Source: Nitrosomonas sp.
GTDB lineage: Bacteria > Pseudomonadota > Gammaproteobacteria > Burkholderiales > Nitrosomonadaceae
Assembly: GCF_022842015.1 (NCBI RefSeq)
Contig: NZ_JALHQJ010000030.1
Span: 1 to 36,991, forward strand
DNA: 36,991 nucleotides
Direction: 5' to 3'
Shown: piece after piece, positions 9,628-18,847 of the stretch
How the letters are laid out: each line of letters starts with the position of its first letter
Numbering within the stretch: position 1 is the first letter of the stretch
Notes under the pieces: generated by a model
Told to the model about the DNA's origin: nothing
Databases searched by the model: none
The model's input: only the letters and a program-made list of their open reading frames with translations
Made by a program: the position numbers and the translations under genes

Positions 9628-9665
9628 TATCTGAGACGCCCAAGACACCAAGAATTCTTAATTGT

Positions 9666-10562
9666 TTATTCATAACCTAGATTTCTTAACACACTTTCAC
9701 TATCAGCCCAACCGCGTTTAACTTTAACCCAAACTTCCAAATACACTTTTCCTCCAAACATCAACTCCATGTCTTTTCTCGCCTGGCTTGCTATTTGTTT
9801 AAGCTTTTCTCCTTTTTTTCCAATAATAATTGCTTTCTGATTGGGCTTATCAACCAGAATGGTGGCATAAATTTTGTGCAAATGATTTTCCAACTTAAAT
9901 TGATCAACCACAACACTGGTCGAATAAGGAATTTCATCGCCGACCAAGCGAAATAGTTTTTCACGGATGAATTCTCCGGCAAGAAAACGCTCACTACGAT
10001 CTGTAATTTCATCCTTATCGTACATAGGTTGACTAACAGGCAAATAATCGCGAATGGTATTGAGGAGCTCCAGCAGCTGAATCTTATGCATCGCACTCAC
10101 CGGTATAATGTCAGAAAACTGAGCTATTTGCGCTACTTCATTTAAAAATGGCAATAACCGATTCTTTTCTGCCAATTTATCAATTTTATTGACCACTAAA
10201 ATAATCGGAACATTCTCAGGTAAAATTTTGAGTACCGCAATATCACGCTGATCAAGGCGCATCGCCTCAATGACAAATAATATAACATTCACCTCGCGCA
10301 TACTCTGAGTCACCACGCGATTCATTGCAGCATTCAAACCATTGGTATAGTGCGTTTGAAAACCAGGCGTATCAACAAAGACAAATTGTGTCCGCTGATC
10401 CGTCAAAACACCATTAATTCTGAAACGAGTTGTTTGAGCTTTCTTCGATGTAATGCTGATTTTTTGTTCCACCAACTTATTTAATAAAGTTGATTTACCC
10501 ACATTGGGGCGACCAATAATTGCTATGTAACCAGTACGAAAATTATCGGCATGAAGGGTCAT
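9666..10562 (-). CDS. era: GTPase Era
   Basis: A 298-residue GTPase needed for 16S rRNA maturation and 30S assembly. G-motifs: G1 GRPNVGKST at 17-25, G3 DTPG at 64-67, G4 NKID at 125-128, G5 VSAM further on. The C-terminal KH domain has [12 protein letters not shown] and the closing [10 protein letters not shown]. It sits 43 bp downstream of rnc, the usual partner in rRNA processing. Confidence 0.97.
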   Translation of the reverse strand: MTLHADNFRTGYIAIIGRPNVGKSTLLNKLVEQKISITSKKAQTTRFRINGVLTDQRTQFVFVDTPGFQTHYTNGLNAAMNRVVTQSMREVNVILFVIEAMRLDQRDIAVLKILPENVPIILVVNKIDKLAEKNRLLPFLNEVAQIAQFSDIIPVSAMHKIQLLELLNTIRDYLPVSQPMYDKDEITDRSERFLAGEFIREKLFRLVGDEIPYSTSVVVDQFKLENHLHKIYATILVDKPNQKAIIIGKKGEKLKQIASQARKDMELMFGGKVYLEVWVKVKRGWADSESVLRNLGYE

Positions 10563-10605
10563 TCTGAGACATGATGAGTAGTAATTAAAGGCTTATTAAA
10601 CACTA

Positions 10606-11319
10606 TTAATGCGCGTAGTGCAGACAAATTTTTTCGTAGGCTAATTTTGCAGCTATTTGTTCTGCACTTCGGCGATTTGTACCTTCGCCTGCAGTCCGAA
10701 TATCTAATGCGGATATCACACATTCTACTTTGAAATTTTGTTTATGTGATTTACCACTGGTTGTAACTACCAGATATTCTGGCAATGATAGCTTCTGGCT
10801 TTGTAAAAACTCCTGCAATAAAGTTTTAGGATCTTTTGCTGGAGACTCAAGGTCAATATTTTGTATCAAAGGTTTGTAGATCGCCATGATCACTGTTTCC
10901 ACTTGCACATAATTACTATCCAGATAAATAGCGCCCAATAAAGCTTCAAAAGTATCTGCAAGAATCGATGGGCGATGACAGCCACCGCTTTTTAACTCAC
11001 CCTCACCTAATCTGAGTAGTTTATCCATTTGTAAGCTAAGTGCAATATTTGACAATGCCTTTTGATTCACAAAATTAGCGCGGAGCCGAGACAAGTAGCC
11101 TTCCGGTAATTCTGGGAAATGTTTATAAATAATTCCTGAGATTACGCAATTTAATATTGCGTCGCCTAGAAATTCCAAACGCTCGTTATGAGGCGCGCTG
11201 TGACTTCGGTGCGTTAACGCCGCTTGCAGTAATTGAGGTTGAGTAAAGCTATATCCTAGACGTTCGCAGAATATATCCAGTAACTGCTGAGTAGCAGTTG
11301 ATATTGCTTCATTTTGCAT
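10606..11319 (-). CDS. rnc: Ribonuclease III
   Basis: A 237-residue dsRNA endonuclease that processes rRNA precursors and other structured RNAs. The catalytic signature NERLEFLGDA is at residues 45-54, a second acidic cluster is in ADTFEALLGAIYLD, and a dsRNA-binding domain occupies about 155-230 (DPKTLLQEFLQ through SAEQIAAKLAYE). The ATG at 11319 (MQNEAISTATQQLLD) is chosen; the frame continues 11 codons to a TTG at 11352 inside the preceding DUF4845 gene, without a clear ribosome site. It is followed by era. Confidence 0.95.
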   Translation of the reverse strand: MQNEAISTATQQLLDIFCERLGYSFTQPQLLQAALTHRSHSAPHNERLEFLGDAILNCVISGIIYKHFPELPEGYLSRLRANFVNQKALSNIALSLQMDKLLRLGEGELKSGGCHRPSILADTFEALLGAIYLDSNYVQVETVIMAIYKPLIQNIDLESPAKDPKTLLQEFLQSQKLSLPEYLVVTTSGKSHKQNFKVECVISALDIRTAGEGTNRRSAEQIAAKLAYEKICLHYAH

Positions 11320-11332
11320 AAACTTTCGAGTA

Positions 11333-11704
11333 TTAATTGCTTGCTGCTTCAAAATCGATATTTAAAGACACATTGGAAAATAGCGGAATTTTTACTGTGT
11401 AGTTAGCGCTCAAAATGACTCGTCCATTTTCTCTATCTATTTTAATATCTTGACCACTGATGGATTTAATATCATCAATCTGAGCGCGCTTAATAAATGC
11501 TAATCTTATTTGATTTAAGTTTGCATTTTGTAGGCTTGTATCTTTAGCGACAGCTGATAGGTTTTTTTTAATCGATGAATATTCTATATAGGCAGGTGCA
11601 ATTCTCAGGCCAGTGATAGCAATTAGCACCAGAACGATAGACCACATTATTAAGCCAACTAGACTAATACCTTTTTGTTTCAGTGACATCTTGTGATAAT
11701 TCAC
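11333..11704 (-). CDS. DUF4845 single-pass membrane protein
   Basis: A 123-residue protein with an N-terminal basic stretch KQKG, a type IV pilin-like LVGLIMW and a single hydrophobic segment IVLVLIAITGL, then a soluble alpha/beta region ending IPLFSNVSLNIDFEAASN. It matches the DUF4845 proteins found between lepB and rnc in betaproteobacteria; the function is unknown. The start is a GTG at 11704 preceded by GAGGTG with a 5-nt gap; an ATG at 11689 is five codons in and lacks a comparable site. It begins 26 bp after the lepB stop, so it is likely part of the lepB-rnc-era transcript. Confidence 0.85.
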   Translation of the reverse strand: MNYHKMSLKQKGISLVGLIMWSIVLVLIAITGLRIAPAYIEYSSIKKNLSAVAKDTSLQNANLNQIRLAFIKRAQIDDIKSISGQDIKIDRENGRVILSANYTVKIPLFSNVSLNIDFEAASN

Positions 11705-11730
11705 GTTTTCACCTCATAGAAAAAAGCTTA

Positions 11731-12534
11731 TTATTTAATCGACAATCCAATACGGCCAAAATCTCCAAAATTCCACCAAATCATGAACGCCTTACCAACA
11801 ATATTCTCTTCAGGAACAAATCCCCAGTAACGGCTGTCACTGCTGCTATCACGATTATCGCCTAAAGTAAAATAATTTCCAGCCGGCACTTCGCAAGTAA
11901 ACCCGCCACGACGATACTGACAGTTATCACGGAATTCAAACTGCCGCACGTTTGAAAACTGAATACCTTTAATATCCTGACTAATAATAACGGAATGCTT
12001 CTCGTCAGCTAGAGATTCCGAATAGCGATCGGAATAAATATACCCTAGCCCAGGTTCAATATATTTATAGTCTCCCTCGTATTCCATTTTAATCACTTCC
12101 CCATTAATAATTAGCTGTTTATTATGATAAGTGATAACGTCGCCTGGTACACCAACAACACGTTTGATGTAATCAATTGATGGATCTTCTGGATAACGGA
12201 AAACTAACACATCTCCTCGTTTGGGTTCATCCATTTCCAAAATTTTCTTATTAATAACGGGTAGCCTTATGCCATAAATATATTTGTTTACAAGAATAAA
12301 ATCGCCTATTAATAATGTAGGCAGCATTGAACCTGATGGAATTTTAAAAGGCTCAATTACGAAGGAACGCAAACTAAAAACAATCAAAATAATAGGAAAG
12401 AAACTTTTCGGGTATTCGATCCACCATGGCTCATTCTCATTCAGGCCACGTTTTTTTTTCCAGAAAATGGTATCCAATAACCAAATACTGCCAGTAATCA
12501 TAAGCAGAATAAAAAGTATCAAAGGAAAATTCAT
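11731..12534 (-). CDS. lepB: Signal peptidase I
   Basis: A 267-residue membrane serine protease that cleaves signal peptides of Sec and Tat exported proteins. The catalytic Ser69 is in IPSGSMLPT and the general base Lys124 in DYIKRVVGVPGD. Box E GDNRDSSSDSRYWGFVP is present. Two N-terminal hydrophobic segments (1-22 and about 43-58) flank a basic loop WKKKRG, as in E. coli LepB. It lies 109 bp after lepA. The ribosome site AAAGGA and the ATG are contained in a perfect 14-bp hairpin (separate entry), an unusual arrangement that would hide the start. Confidence 0.97.
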   Translation of the reverse strand: MNFPLILFILLMITGSIWLLDTIFWKKKRGLNENEPWWIEYPKSFFPIILIVFSLRSFVIEPFKIPSGSMLPTLLIGDFILVNKYIYGIRLPVINKKILEMDEPKRGDVLVFRYPEDPSIDYIKRVVGVPGDVITYHNKQLIINGEVIKMEYEGDYKYIEPGLGYIYSDRYSESLADEKHSVIISQDIKGIQFSNVRQFEFRDNCQYRRGGFTCEVPAGNYFTLGDNRDSSSDSRYWGFVPEENIVGKAFMIWWNFGDFGRIGLSIK

Positions 12535-12552
12535 ACAATTTCCTTTGATACT
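12515..12552 (-). promoter_or_regulatory. Perfect 14-bp hairpin enclosing the lepB ribosome site and start codon
   Basis: On the minus strand the arms are AGTATCAAAGGAAA and TTTCCTTTGATACT, with the 10-nt loop TTGTATGAAT. The 5' arm contains the Shine-Dalgarno AAAGGA, the loop contains the lepB ATG, and the 3' arm encodes residues 3 to 7. The 3' arm runs into five T residues, so the same element also has the shape of an AT-rich intrinsic terminator. Inferred roles: translational occlusion of lepB, a temperature-sensitive switch, or attenuation between lepA and lepB. Confidence 0.75.
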
Positions 12553-12643
12553 GAACGATTGGTGCTATTTTGAATTATGGTATGTCTATCTAAATTCAAC
12601 CTAAAATCCGGGAAAGAAAATTTCTCTCTACTTATCATCATTA

Positions 12644-14437
12644 TTATTTATTATCGACCTGCAAAATTGCCAGAAACGCTTCTTGTGGAATTTCCACATT
12701 ACCCACCCGCTTCATTCTCTTTTTACCTGCTTTTTGTTTTTCCAGCAACTTTCGTTTACGTGATATATCGCCACCGTAGCATTTTGCCAACACATTTTTT
12801 CGTAACGCCTTGACTGTCTCACGTGCAATGACATGGGCACCCACTGCGGCCTGTACGGCAATATCGAACATCTGGCGAGGAATTAACTGGCGCATTTTTT
12901 GCACTAATTCACGCCCCCGATACTGACTGCTACTTCGATGAATAATCAAGGACAACGCATCAACTTTGTCGCCATTAATCAATATATCCAGTTTCACTAA
13001 ATCGGAGGCACGAAACTCTTTAAATTCATAATCCAAAGAAGCATAGCCGCGGCTGGTCGATTTCAATCGGTCAAAAAAATCCATAACAACTTCATTAAGC
13101 GGCATTTCGTATGTCAGCATGACTTGCTTACCCATATACTGCATATTCATTTGATTTCCACGTTTACTGACGCACAAAGTGATCACAGCACCAACATATT
13201 CTTCCGGAACAATAATAGTTGAAGTAATCATGGGTTCGCGAATCTCGGCAATTTTTGAAAGATCTGGGATTTTTGACGGATTCTCGATCTCAATCACTGT
13301 ATCATCACGCATCAGTACTTGATAAACAACCGTAGGTGCTGTTGTAATCAAATCCATGTCATATTCACGTTCTAACCGTTCCTGCACAATATCCATATGC
13401 AGCAACCCAAGAAAGCCGCAACGAAAACCGAAACCCAGCGCTTGAGATACTTCTGGTTCAAAATTTAGTGACGAATCATTCAATTTCAATTTTTCCAATG
13501 CTGAACGCAACGCATCATATTGATTGGATTCTACGGGATATAAACCGGCAAATACTTGTGGCTTTATTTCTTTAAAGCCCTGCAATGGTTTTTCTGCCGG
13601 ACGAATTGCAGAAGTTACGGTATCTCCCACTTTTGCTATATTCAGTTCTTTGATACCGGAAATGATAAAACCCACTTCACCAGCACTGAGTGAATCCCGA
13701 GCAGCCGATTTTGGCACAAACACGCCTACCTGTTCACAGAGCTGCACCGCCTTGCTGGCCATCAGTAATATTTTTTCACCGGGCTTCACTGTACCATCCA
13801 TCACCCTGACTAAAATCACGACACCAACATAGTTATCAAACCAGGAATCAATAATTAAGGCTTTTAAGGGCGCATTCGGATCGCCTTTCGGTCCAGGAAT
13901 TTTAGCGATCAAAGCCTCTAAAACATCTTCTACACCTTCTCCTGTTTTTGCACTAATCTTAATCGCATCTTGTGCATCAATTCCTATTACTTCTTCAATG
14001 TTGCTAATGACACGGGTCGGATCTGAAGCCGGGAGATCAATTTTGTTTAAAACCGGAATAACCTCAACACCTTGCTCGATCGCTGTATAACAGTTAGCAA
14101 CGGTTTGCGCTTCAACGCCCTGTGAAGCATCAACTACCAAAAGCGCACCTTCGCAGGCGGCTAAAGAGCGCGAAACCTCATAAGAAAAATCAACATGCCC
14201 TGGTGTATCAATTAAATTCAGTAAGTATGTTTCACCATTCCTTGCTTTGTAGCGTAAAGCCGCTGTTTGGGCTTTGATAGTAATGCCCCTTTCACGCTCC
14301 AAATCCATAGAATCCAATACTTGCGCTTCCATTTCCCGATCGGATAAACCACCACACAGATGAATAATACGATCCGCTAGCGTTGATTTGCCGTGATCAA
14401 TATGAGCAATGATGGAGAAATTACGGATATGCTGCAT
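12644..14437 (-). CDS. lepA: Elongation factor 4 (LepA)
   Basis: A 597-residue translational GTPase that acts on ribosomes, proposed as a back-translocase and in 30S biogenesis. G1 AHIDHGKST is at 11-19, followed by G2 ERGITIK, G3 DTPGHVDF and G4 NKID. The LepA-specific C-terminal domain is present ([27 protein letters not shown]). Length is canonical. It lies upstream of lepB, the classical lepA-lepB pair. A stretch of 100 bp separates it from the glutaredoxin-like gene. Confidence 0.98.
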   Translation of the reverse strand: MQHIRNFSIIAHIDHGKSTLADRIIHLCGGLSDREMEAQVLDSMDLERERGITIKAQTAALRYKARNGETYLLNLIDTPGHVDFSYEVSRSLAACEGALLVVDASQGVEAQTVANCYTAIEQGVEVIPVLNKIDLPASDPTRVISNIEEVIGIDAQDAIKISAKTGEGVEDVLEALIAKIPGPKGDPNAPLKALIIDSWFDNYVGVVILVRVMDGTVKPGEKILLMASKAVQLCEQVGVFVPKSAARDSLSAGEVGFIISGIKELNIAKVGDTVTSAIRPAEKPLQGFKEIKPQVFAGLYPVESNQYDALRSALEKLKLNDSSLNFEPEVSQALGFGFRCGFLGLLHMDIVQERLEREYDMDLITTAPTVVYQVLMRDDTVIEIENPSKIPDLSKIAEIREPMITSTIIVPEEYVGAVITLCVSKRGNQMNMQYMGKQVMLTYEMPLNEVVMDFFDRLKSTSRGYASLDYEFKEFRASDLVKLDILINGDKVDALSLIIHRSSSQYRGRELVQKMRQLIPRQMFDIAVQAAVGAHVIARETVKALRKNVLAKCYGGDISRKRKLLEKQKAGKKRMKRVGNVEIPQEAFLAILQVDNK

Positions 14438-14537
14438 CAGATATAAAATATAAAGAGTATATTTCCAGCAATCTTAAAGATTCACGCAGCCAGGCTAGAA
14501 ACAAAAATATTGTATTGGCTATTAAGGAGGCAGCATT

Positions 14538-14831
14538 CTAACGAAATTTACCAAGATAATCATCTAAAGCTGCTAAATCGAGAAAATAATGGCAAATCTC
14601 CTGATTGGTAAATGGTGACATCAATACTGGAACTCGCTCTCCATAACGTTTAACCAGTTCGGGATCGGAATCAATATCAACAACCTTGAAATCGAATGAT
14701 ACTTGCTGCTGCAAATGCTGCAGAGCAAGCATCATATCTTGGCAAAGATGGCAGCCTTCACGGCCATAGATGATCAGTTCTCGTATTTGCTCGGAAGGAA
14801 AAAGGTTAGGCTCATTTTTCTTTGTCATCAT
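14538..14831 (-). CDS. Small glutaredoxin-like thiol protein
   Basis: A 97-residue thioredoxin-fold protein of the small glutaredoxin-like (DUF836) type. An active-site CHLC in YGREGCHLCQDMM is followed by VDIDSDPELVKRYGERVPVL, where VP is the cis-proline. It lacks the glutathione-binding GG-D motif of classical glutaredoxins. Its start overlaps the end of mucD by 20 nt, which suggests coupled translation with the periplasmic protease gene. No signal peptide, so cytoplasmic. Partners are unknown. Confidence 0.82.
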   Translation of the reverse strand: MMTKKNEPNLFPSEQIRELIIYGREGCHLCQDMMLALQHLQQQVSFDFKVVDIDSDPELVKRYGERVPVLMSPFTNQEICHYFLDLAALDDYLGKFR

Positions 14832-16227
14832 CGGAGAGTTTCATTGTAATGAAAGTTGTGATATCTCCTCTTTTTACAAGCAGTGCAATATTTTTCCCAC
14901 TCTTAACTTGATTAAGCAATCCATTAAATTGCGCAACACTTTTTACATCCTTACTGTTAAATCCAAGGATAATGTCGCCAATGCGGATTCCTGAACTGCT
15001 GGCAATGCCAGTTTGCATGTCTTCAACCAGTAAGCCATTGGCGATCTCCAACTGTTTCTTTTGTTCATCAGTAATCTCACTTAATGCCAACCCAAGACGA
15101 TTTGAAGTATCTGGTTTATTACTTTGCTTGAGTTTTCGATTTTCTGACACTTCATCAGAAGGCGTTTCTCCAACTTCGACTTTAACGGTTTTTAAGACAC
15201 CATCCCTCCAAACTTGAATAGTTGCTTTTGATCCTGGTTTAGTATTGCCAACTATGCGGGGTAAATCTGAAGATGTCAAAACTTCCTTTTCATCAAACTT
15301 CAGAATAATATCGCGCGCTTGAACCCCCGCTTTTTCCGCAGGACCATTTTTTTCAATAGAAACAACTAATGCTCCTTTACTATCCGCTAATCCAAAAGAT
15401 TCAGCCAATTCTTTGGTTACCTCTTGAATCATAACACCGATTCTTCCTCGACTTACTTTACCGCTAACCTTTAGTTGATCAGCAATTTCAGTAGCTACAT
15501 TGATCGGTATGGCAAAAGACAACCCCATGAATCCGCCCGTACGGCTATAAATTTGAGAATTAATGCCGACCACTTCTCCTTTCATATTAAATAAAGGCCC
15601 ACCTGAATTTCCTGGATTAATCGCAACATCCGTCTGTATAAATGGAACATAATTTTCCTGTGCCAAAGAACGCCCTTTAGCACTCACAATGCCCGCAGTG
15701 ACGCTATGTTCAAAACCGAATGGGGAGCCGATCGCAATCACCCACTCACCTACTTTAAGATTTTCTGGATCCCCTTGTGTGACTTCAGGCAAATCAGTGG
15801 CGTTGATTTTAATTAGCGCAATATCGGTTTTACGATCGGTGCCGATAATTTTAGCAACAAATTCTCGTTTATCATTCAGCTTCACTGTTATCTCATCGGC
15901 GGTTTCAACCACATGCGCATTTGTCAGAATATAGCCATCAGAACTAATAATAAAGCCCGATCCTAGTGATTTAGGTTCAGATTTCCTTGGCCCGGGGAAA
16001 GGCTGAATATGCCTTTTAAAAAAATCATAAAATGGTGAATTTTCCGGAATTCCTGGTATTTCAGGAATTATTTGATTATTCATCATATTCGAATTTTGCA
16101 CAGCACTGATATTCACTACTGCAACACCATGTTTTTCAACTAATCCGGTAAAATTCGGCAGTTCGGCAGCTTGAGCAAAGTTTACCGATAAAAATAAAAA
16201 AAAGGGAACTATCATTAATTGAAACAT
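14812..16227 (-). CDS. mucD: Periplasmic serine protease Do/MucD (DegP/DegQ family)
   Basis: A 471-residue HtrA protease. A signal peptide (MFQLMIVPFFLFLSVNFAQA) precedes a trypsin-like domain with triad His105 (TNAHVV), Asp135 (KTDIALIK) and Ser208 (GNSGGPLF). Two PDZ domains follow (about 270-360 and 390-471). Role: degradation and refolding of misfolded envelope proteins. It is the last member of the rpoE-rseA-mucB-mucD set; no mucC is present. The ATG at 16227 with AAGGA upstream is preferred to the longer frame reaching 16287, because it starts the signal peptide. Two inverted repeats lie in the mucB-mucD gap and may alter its expression relative to rpoE. Confidence 0.95.
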   Translation of the reverse strand: MFQLMIVPFFLFLSVNFAQAAELPNFTGLVEKHGVAVVNISAVQNSNMMNNQIIPEIPGIPENSPFYDFFKRHIQPFPGPRKSEPKSLGSGFIISSDGYILTNAHVVETADEITVKLNDKREFVAKIIGTDRKTDIALIKINATDLPEVTQGDPENLKVGEWVIAIGSPFGFEHSVTAGIVSAKGRSLAQENYVPFIQTDVAINPGNSGGPLFNMKGEVVGINSQIYSRTGGFMGLSFAIPINVATEIADQLKVSGKVSRGRIGVMIQEVTKELAESFGLADSKGALVVSIEKNGPAEKAGVQARDIILKFDEKEVLTSSDLPRIVGNTKPGSKATIQVWRDGVLKTVKVEVGETPSDEVSENRKLKQSNKPDTSNRLGLALSEITDEQKKQLEIANGLLVEDMQTGIASSSGIRIGDIILGFNSKDVKSVAQFNGLLNQVKSGKNIALLVKRGDITTFITMKLSDDDKEK

Positions 16228-16260
16228 GCTTCTTATCCTTACTGTACGCTTATATAAAAA

Positions 16261-16274
16261 ATGCATATATGCAT
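16261..16274 (-). repeat. Perfect 14-bp palindrome upstream of mucD
   Basis: ATGCATATATGCAT is fully self-complementary. On the minus strand it is followed directly by six T residues, 34 bp before the mucD ATG. It could be a protein-binding operator or a weak attenuator. Confidence 0.5.
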
Positions 16275-16299
16275 GACTAACGATCAAAATGTTACGGAG

Positions 16300-16342
16300 T
16301 AATCACTATTCAAATTTAAGTCATGAATTTAAATAGTGATTA
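16300..16342 (-). repeat. Long inverted repeat in the mucB-mucD gap
   Basis: Arms TAATCACTATT (16300-16310) and AATAGTGATTA (16332-16342) pair perfectly. After one C/A mismatch, AAATT (16312-16316) pairs with AATTT (16326-16330), leaving a 9-nt loop. This gives 16 pairs over 43 bp. No T-run follows on the minus strand. A minus-strand TATAAT overlaps its edge at 16344-16339, so the repeat may instead be an operator over a mucD promoter. Confidence 0.6.
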
Positions 16343-16424
16343 TATAAATAATAAAATAATTTCTCATCTATTGCTGCCATATTTCTGAAAAGAAAAAGTA
16401 CAATAGATTCCAGCCAGTAATAAC

Positions 16425-17417
16425 TTAATTAAGCTTAGTAACGGAGTCGCCTATTAGCTTAATGGTTTCCAATGGCGCTTCACCTACTGTGGTTATTTTA
16501 CTGCCCTCCAACACCCGCACATAGATATTGATTGCGCCGCGCCCCGTAAAAAGACCCGACACAGGCGTTGGCACATCCTCTGCGATAGGCTCAATAAAAA
16601 CAGATACGGTTGCAAGCCCGTCAGACAAGGCAATATGATCCACAAACACAGGCTTCTCAGTCAGATTACGCTTCATTTCAATTAATTTTCTAAAACCTGG
16701 TGGCAAATTATTAACCTGCCATTTTAATTCACCTTCGTTGATGACAGAAGTCAATAAATTGGTTATTTTCCATTCATTTTGATTTTGAGTCATGAACGAA
16801 CTGGGTTTCAATAAATCGGGTTGAATTTCTCCGTCAATTTCCAGTTGTGCAAATGCAAACTGCTCAATAATCTCGTTACCATCCGTGATGGCATTTTTTA
16901 AAAGCAGCCCTGTTCCAACATCTATCCAGAATTGATAACCATAGCGTAATGAATCTCTTGGTATCAAAGAAACAACCTGGCTCTCATGATCGATTATGCG
17001 CTCACGCTTGACTTCTTTGATGTAATAATTCTCATCAAGATTACCAAACGGCTGCGGAAGAATATCAGGGAAGAATTTACGAAACCAACGTTTCTCAGTG
17101 TATATTCTTTTGCTTTCTGGCAGATAACATTTCATTTCATCGTTAGTGCGAAAAACTATTCGTGGCGGTCCATCCAAAACTTCAATTCTTTCATGTTCGC
17201 CCACGTGATCAGTCTTATGAACGATGCGTGATGCTTCTATGTGATTATCTGCATAATAAATGAATGTTCCAGAGTAATTATGCCGACGAGGAGCCTCGGC
17301 CATTTTTTTCAACCAATCAAGTGCGCCTTCAGACGAACGGGATAACTCCTGTGCAACTGCAACTTGAAAACCAAATACTAAAAAACATAACAACGAAATA
17401 TTGCTGCGACTAATCAT
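16425..17417 (-). CDS. mucB: Sigma-E regulatory protein MucB/RseB
   Basis: A 330-residue periplasmic protein that binds the periplasmic part of the anti-sigma factor RseA/MucA and shields it from proteolysis until lipid or LPS signals release it. A signal peptide (SNISLLCFLVFGFQVAVAQ) is followed by the MucB/RseB N-terminal domain (NYSGTFIYYADNHIEASRIVHK) and the C-terminal domain from about residue 225. The ATG overlaps the rseA stop as ATGA (17414-17417), showing tight coupling. Confidence 0.93.
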   Translation of the reverse strand: MISRSNISLLCFLVFGFQVAVAQELSRSSEGALDWLKKMAEAPRRHNYSGTFIYYADNHIEASRIVHKTDHVGEHERIEVLDGPPRIVFRTNDEMKCYLPESKRIYTEKRWFRKFFPDILPQPFGNLDENYYIKEVKRERIIDHESQVVSLIPRDSLRYGYQFWIDVGTGLLLKNAITDGNEIIEQFAFAQLEIDGEIQPDLLKPSSFMTQNQNEWKITNLLTSVINEGELKWQVNNLPPGFRKLIEMKRNLTEKPVFVDHIALSDGLATVSVFIEPIAEDVPTPVSGLFTGRGAINIYVRVLEGSKITTVGEAPLETIKLIGDSVTKLN

Positions 17418-17971
17418 CTACCATATCTTTCGTGATATTCAACGTTATGAATATTGCCTGCTTGTCCGCTCATTGTAATTCCCGGAGAAAATTCTCTATG
17501 CACGAACAAATAATCATTGATTTCAACTGGCGGGTGTGAATAATTATGAATTAGTGGCGGCGATGAAACCATAACGGGCGCAATCTTCAAGTTATTTTCC
17601 TGATTCGATTGCTCAGCAATCGTTATTTGCTGCGGCTTATATAAATTATTCATGATTAGCCCCGCAGAAATCATTGCAACAACAGAAGCAGCCACTGCAA
17701 ACGAAAATACTTTATGCTTCTGTTTTTTGATTGCGCTTGTTACGCTGATTACATTGGGGGAAAGTACTGTAGGTTCTGATATTAATTTTTGACTGACACT
17801 GGAAGAGATATTTATGGATAATTGGGATGACTTTCGAAGCGTATCTCCAATCAAATGATAAGTTTTCCATTCCTCATGCAAGTCATCATTTTTTCTGATG
17901 GCCTCAATAATATTGGCAACATCCTGTTGATCAAGTTCACCATCCATTAATGCAGATACTTTACTTTTCAC
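17414..17971 (-). CDS. rseA: Anti-sigma-E factor RseA/MucA-type
   Basis: A 185-residue single-pass inner-membrane anti-sigma factor. The cytoplasmic N-terminal domain starts MKSKVSALMDGELDQQD, the standard RseA/MucA opening, and continues with WKTYHLIGDTLR. A transmembrane segment lies at about 91-111 (FSFAVAASVVAMISAGLIM). The rest is a short periplasmic tail where RseB and site-1 proteases would act. It starts 1 nt after the rpoE stop and overlaps mucB, as in the conserved operon. Confidence 0.92.
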   Translation of the reverse strand: MKSKVSALMDGELDQQDVANIIEAIRKNDDLHEEWKTYHLIGDTLRKSSQLSINISSSVSQKLISEPTVLSPNVISVTSAIKKQKHKVFSFAVAASVVAMISAGLIMNNLYKPQQITIAEQSNQENNLKIAPVMVSSPPLIHNYSHPPVEINDYLFVHREFSPGITMSGQAGNIHNVEYHERYGR

Positions 17972-17972
17972 A

Positions 17973-18572
17973 TTACCACCTCTTATCTTTACTTGTTCCT
18001 AACAAAGGGCGTAATTGTTCTGAAATCGCTTCACGCGCACGAAATATTCGTGAACGTACAGTCCCGATAGGACAATTCATAATATTGGCAATTTCTTCAT
18101 AACTAAGCCCATCAATTTCTCTTAATACGATTGCCGTACGCAACTCTTCCGGCAATGAATCTAATGTCTTATTCACCGTTTGAGCAATTTCCTGACTCAT
18201 CAGTTCACTCTCAGGCGTATTCATTTCCTTCAGTAGCCCGCTATCCTCAAAGTCTTCGGCATCTTGGTTATCATAACCTTGCAAGGTTGGCAATTTCCGC
18301 CCTTGAGATACCAAAAAATTTTTCGCAGTATTAATACCAATGCGATATAGCCATGTATAGAAAGCACTATCTCCACGAAATGATGGTAACGCCCGATATG
18401 CTTTAATAAAAGCTTCCTGCGTAACATCCTCAACTTCAGCGGAATCGCGTATAAATTGCGACAATAAACGAGCCAACTTGCGTTGATACTTAATGACTAG
18501 TAGATCAAATGCATGCTTATCTCCGCCTTGAACTCGTTCTACTAATTGTTGATCGATCTCCCGATCACTCAT
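17973..18572 (-). CDS. rpoE: RNA polymerase sigma-E factor (RpoE/AlgU)
   Basis: A 199-residue ECF sigma factor of the RpoE/AlgU group controlling the envelope-stress response. Region 2 covers about 25-95 (FDLLVIKYQRKLARL, VEDVTQEAFIKAYRAL, FYTWLYRIGINTAKN) and region 4 about 135-190 (LPEELRTAIVLREIDGLSYEEIA, PIGTVRSRIFRARE). The DPESE-type linker NTPESELM is present. First gene of the rpoE-rseA-mucB(-mucD) operon. AGGGA lies about 10 nt before the ATG. Confidence 0.96.
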   Translation of the reverse strand: MSDREIDQQLVERVQGGDKHAFDLLVIKYQRKLARLLSQFIRDSAEVEDVTQEAFIKAYRALPSFRGDSAFYTWLYRIGINTAKNFLVSQGRKLPTLQGYDNQDAEDFEDSGLLKEMNTPESELMSQEIAQTVNKTLDSLPEELRTAIVLREIDGLSYEEIANIMNCPIGTVRSRIFRAREAISEQLRPLLGTSKDKRW

Positions 18573-18596
18573 ACAACTTAATCCCTGAGCATTTTG

Positions 18597-18713
18597 AATG
18601 AATTGTTACCCTTATTCTTGTTCCATTATAGATACCATAATGACACAAATGAACAAGTATACCTATCCAAATGAATCTCGGGAACTATGTAATTCTATGC
18701 CTATCGTATCAAA
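18597..18713. promoter_or_regulatory. Divergent rpoE/nadB promoter region with sigma-E-like elements
   Basis: On the minus strand a perfect -10 TATAAT lies at 18630-18625, giving an rpoE transcript starting near 18618 and a leader of about 45 nt. GGAACAA (18624-18618), like a sigma-E -35, overlaps it; its -10 at 16 nt spacing, TCATT, is poor. On the plus strand GGAACTA (18681-18687), a 16-nt spacer and TCGTA (18704-18708) form a second sigma-E-like pair facing nadB. Both sigma-E readings are tentative. Confidence 0.35.
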
Positions 18714-18737
18714 GACATTTAACCCTACTGATTAGTT

Positions 18738-18751
18738 CACTATTTATAGTG
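18738..18751. repeat. Short inverted repeat upstream of nadB
   Basis: CACTAT and ATAGTG separated by TT, about 97 bp before the nadB ATG, containing a -10-like TATAGT. A possible operator; no regulator can be named. Confidence 0.3.
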
Positions 18752-18847
18752 CATAATCAATGAAACTAGACTGAATGTACTCAGGTTAAGGTATTCTGAG
18801 TCTGTTATTATTCAATTCACAAATCATAATAAATAAAGACTCGCTTA

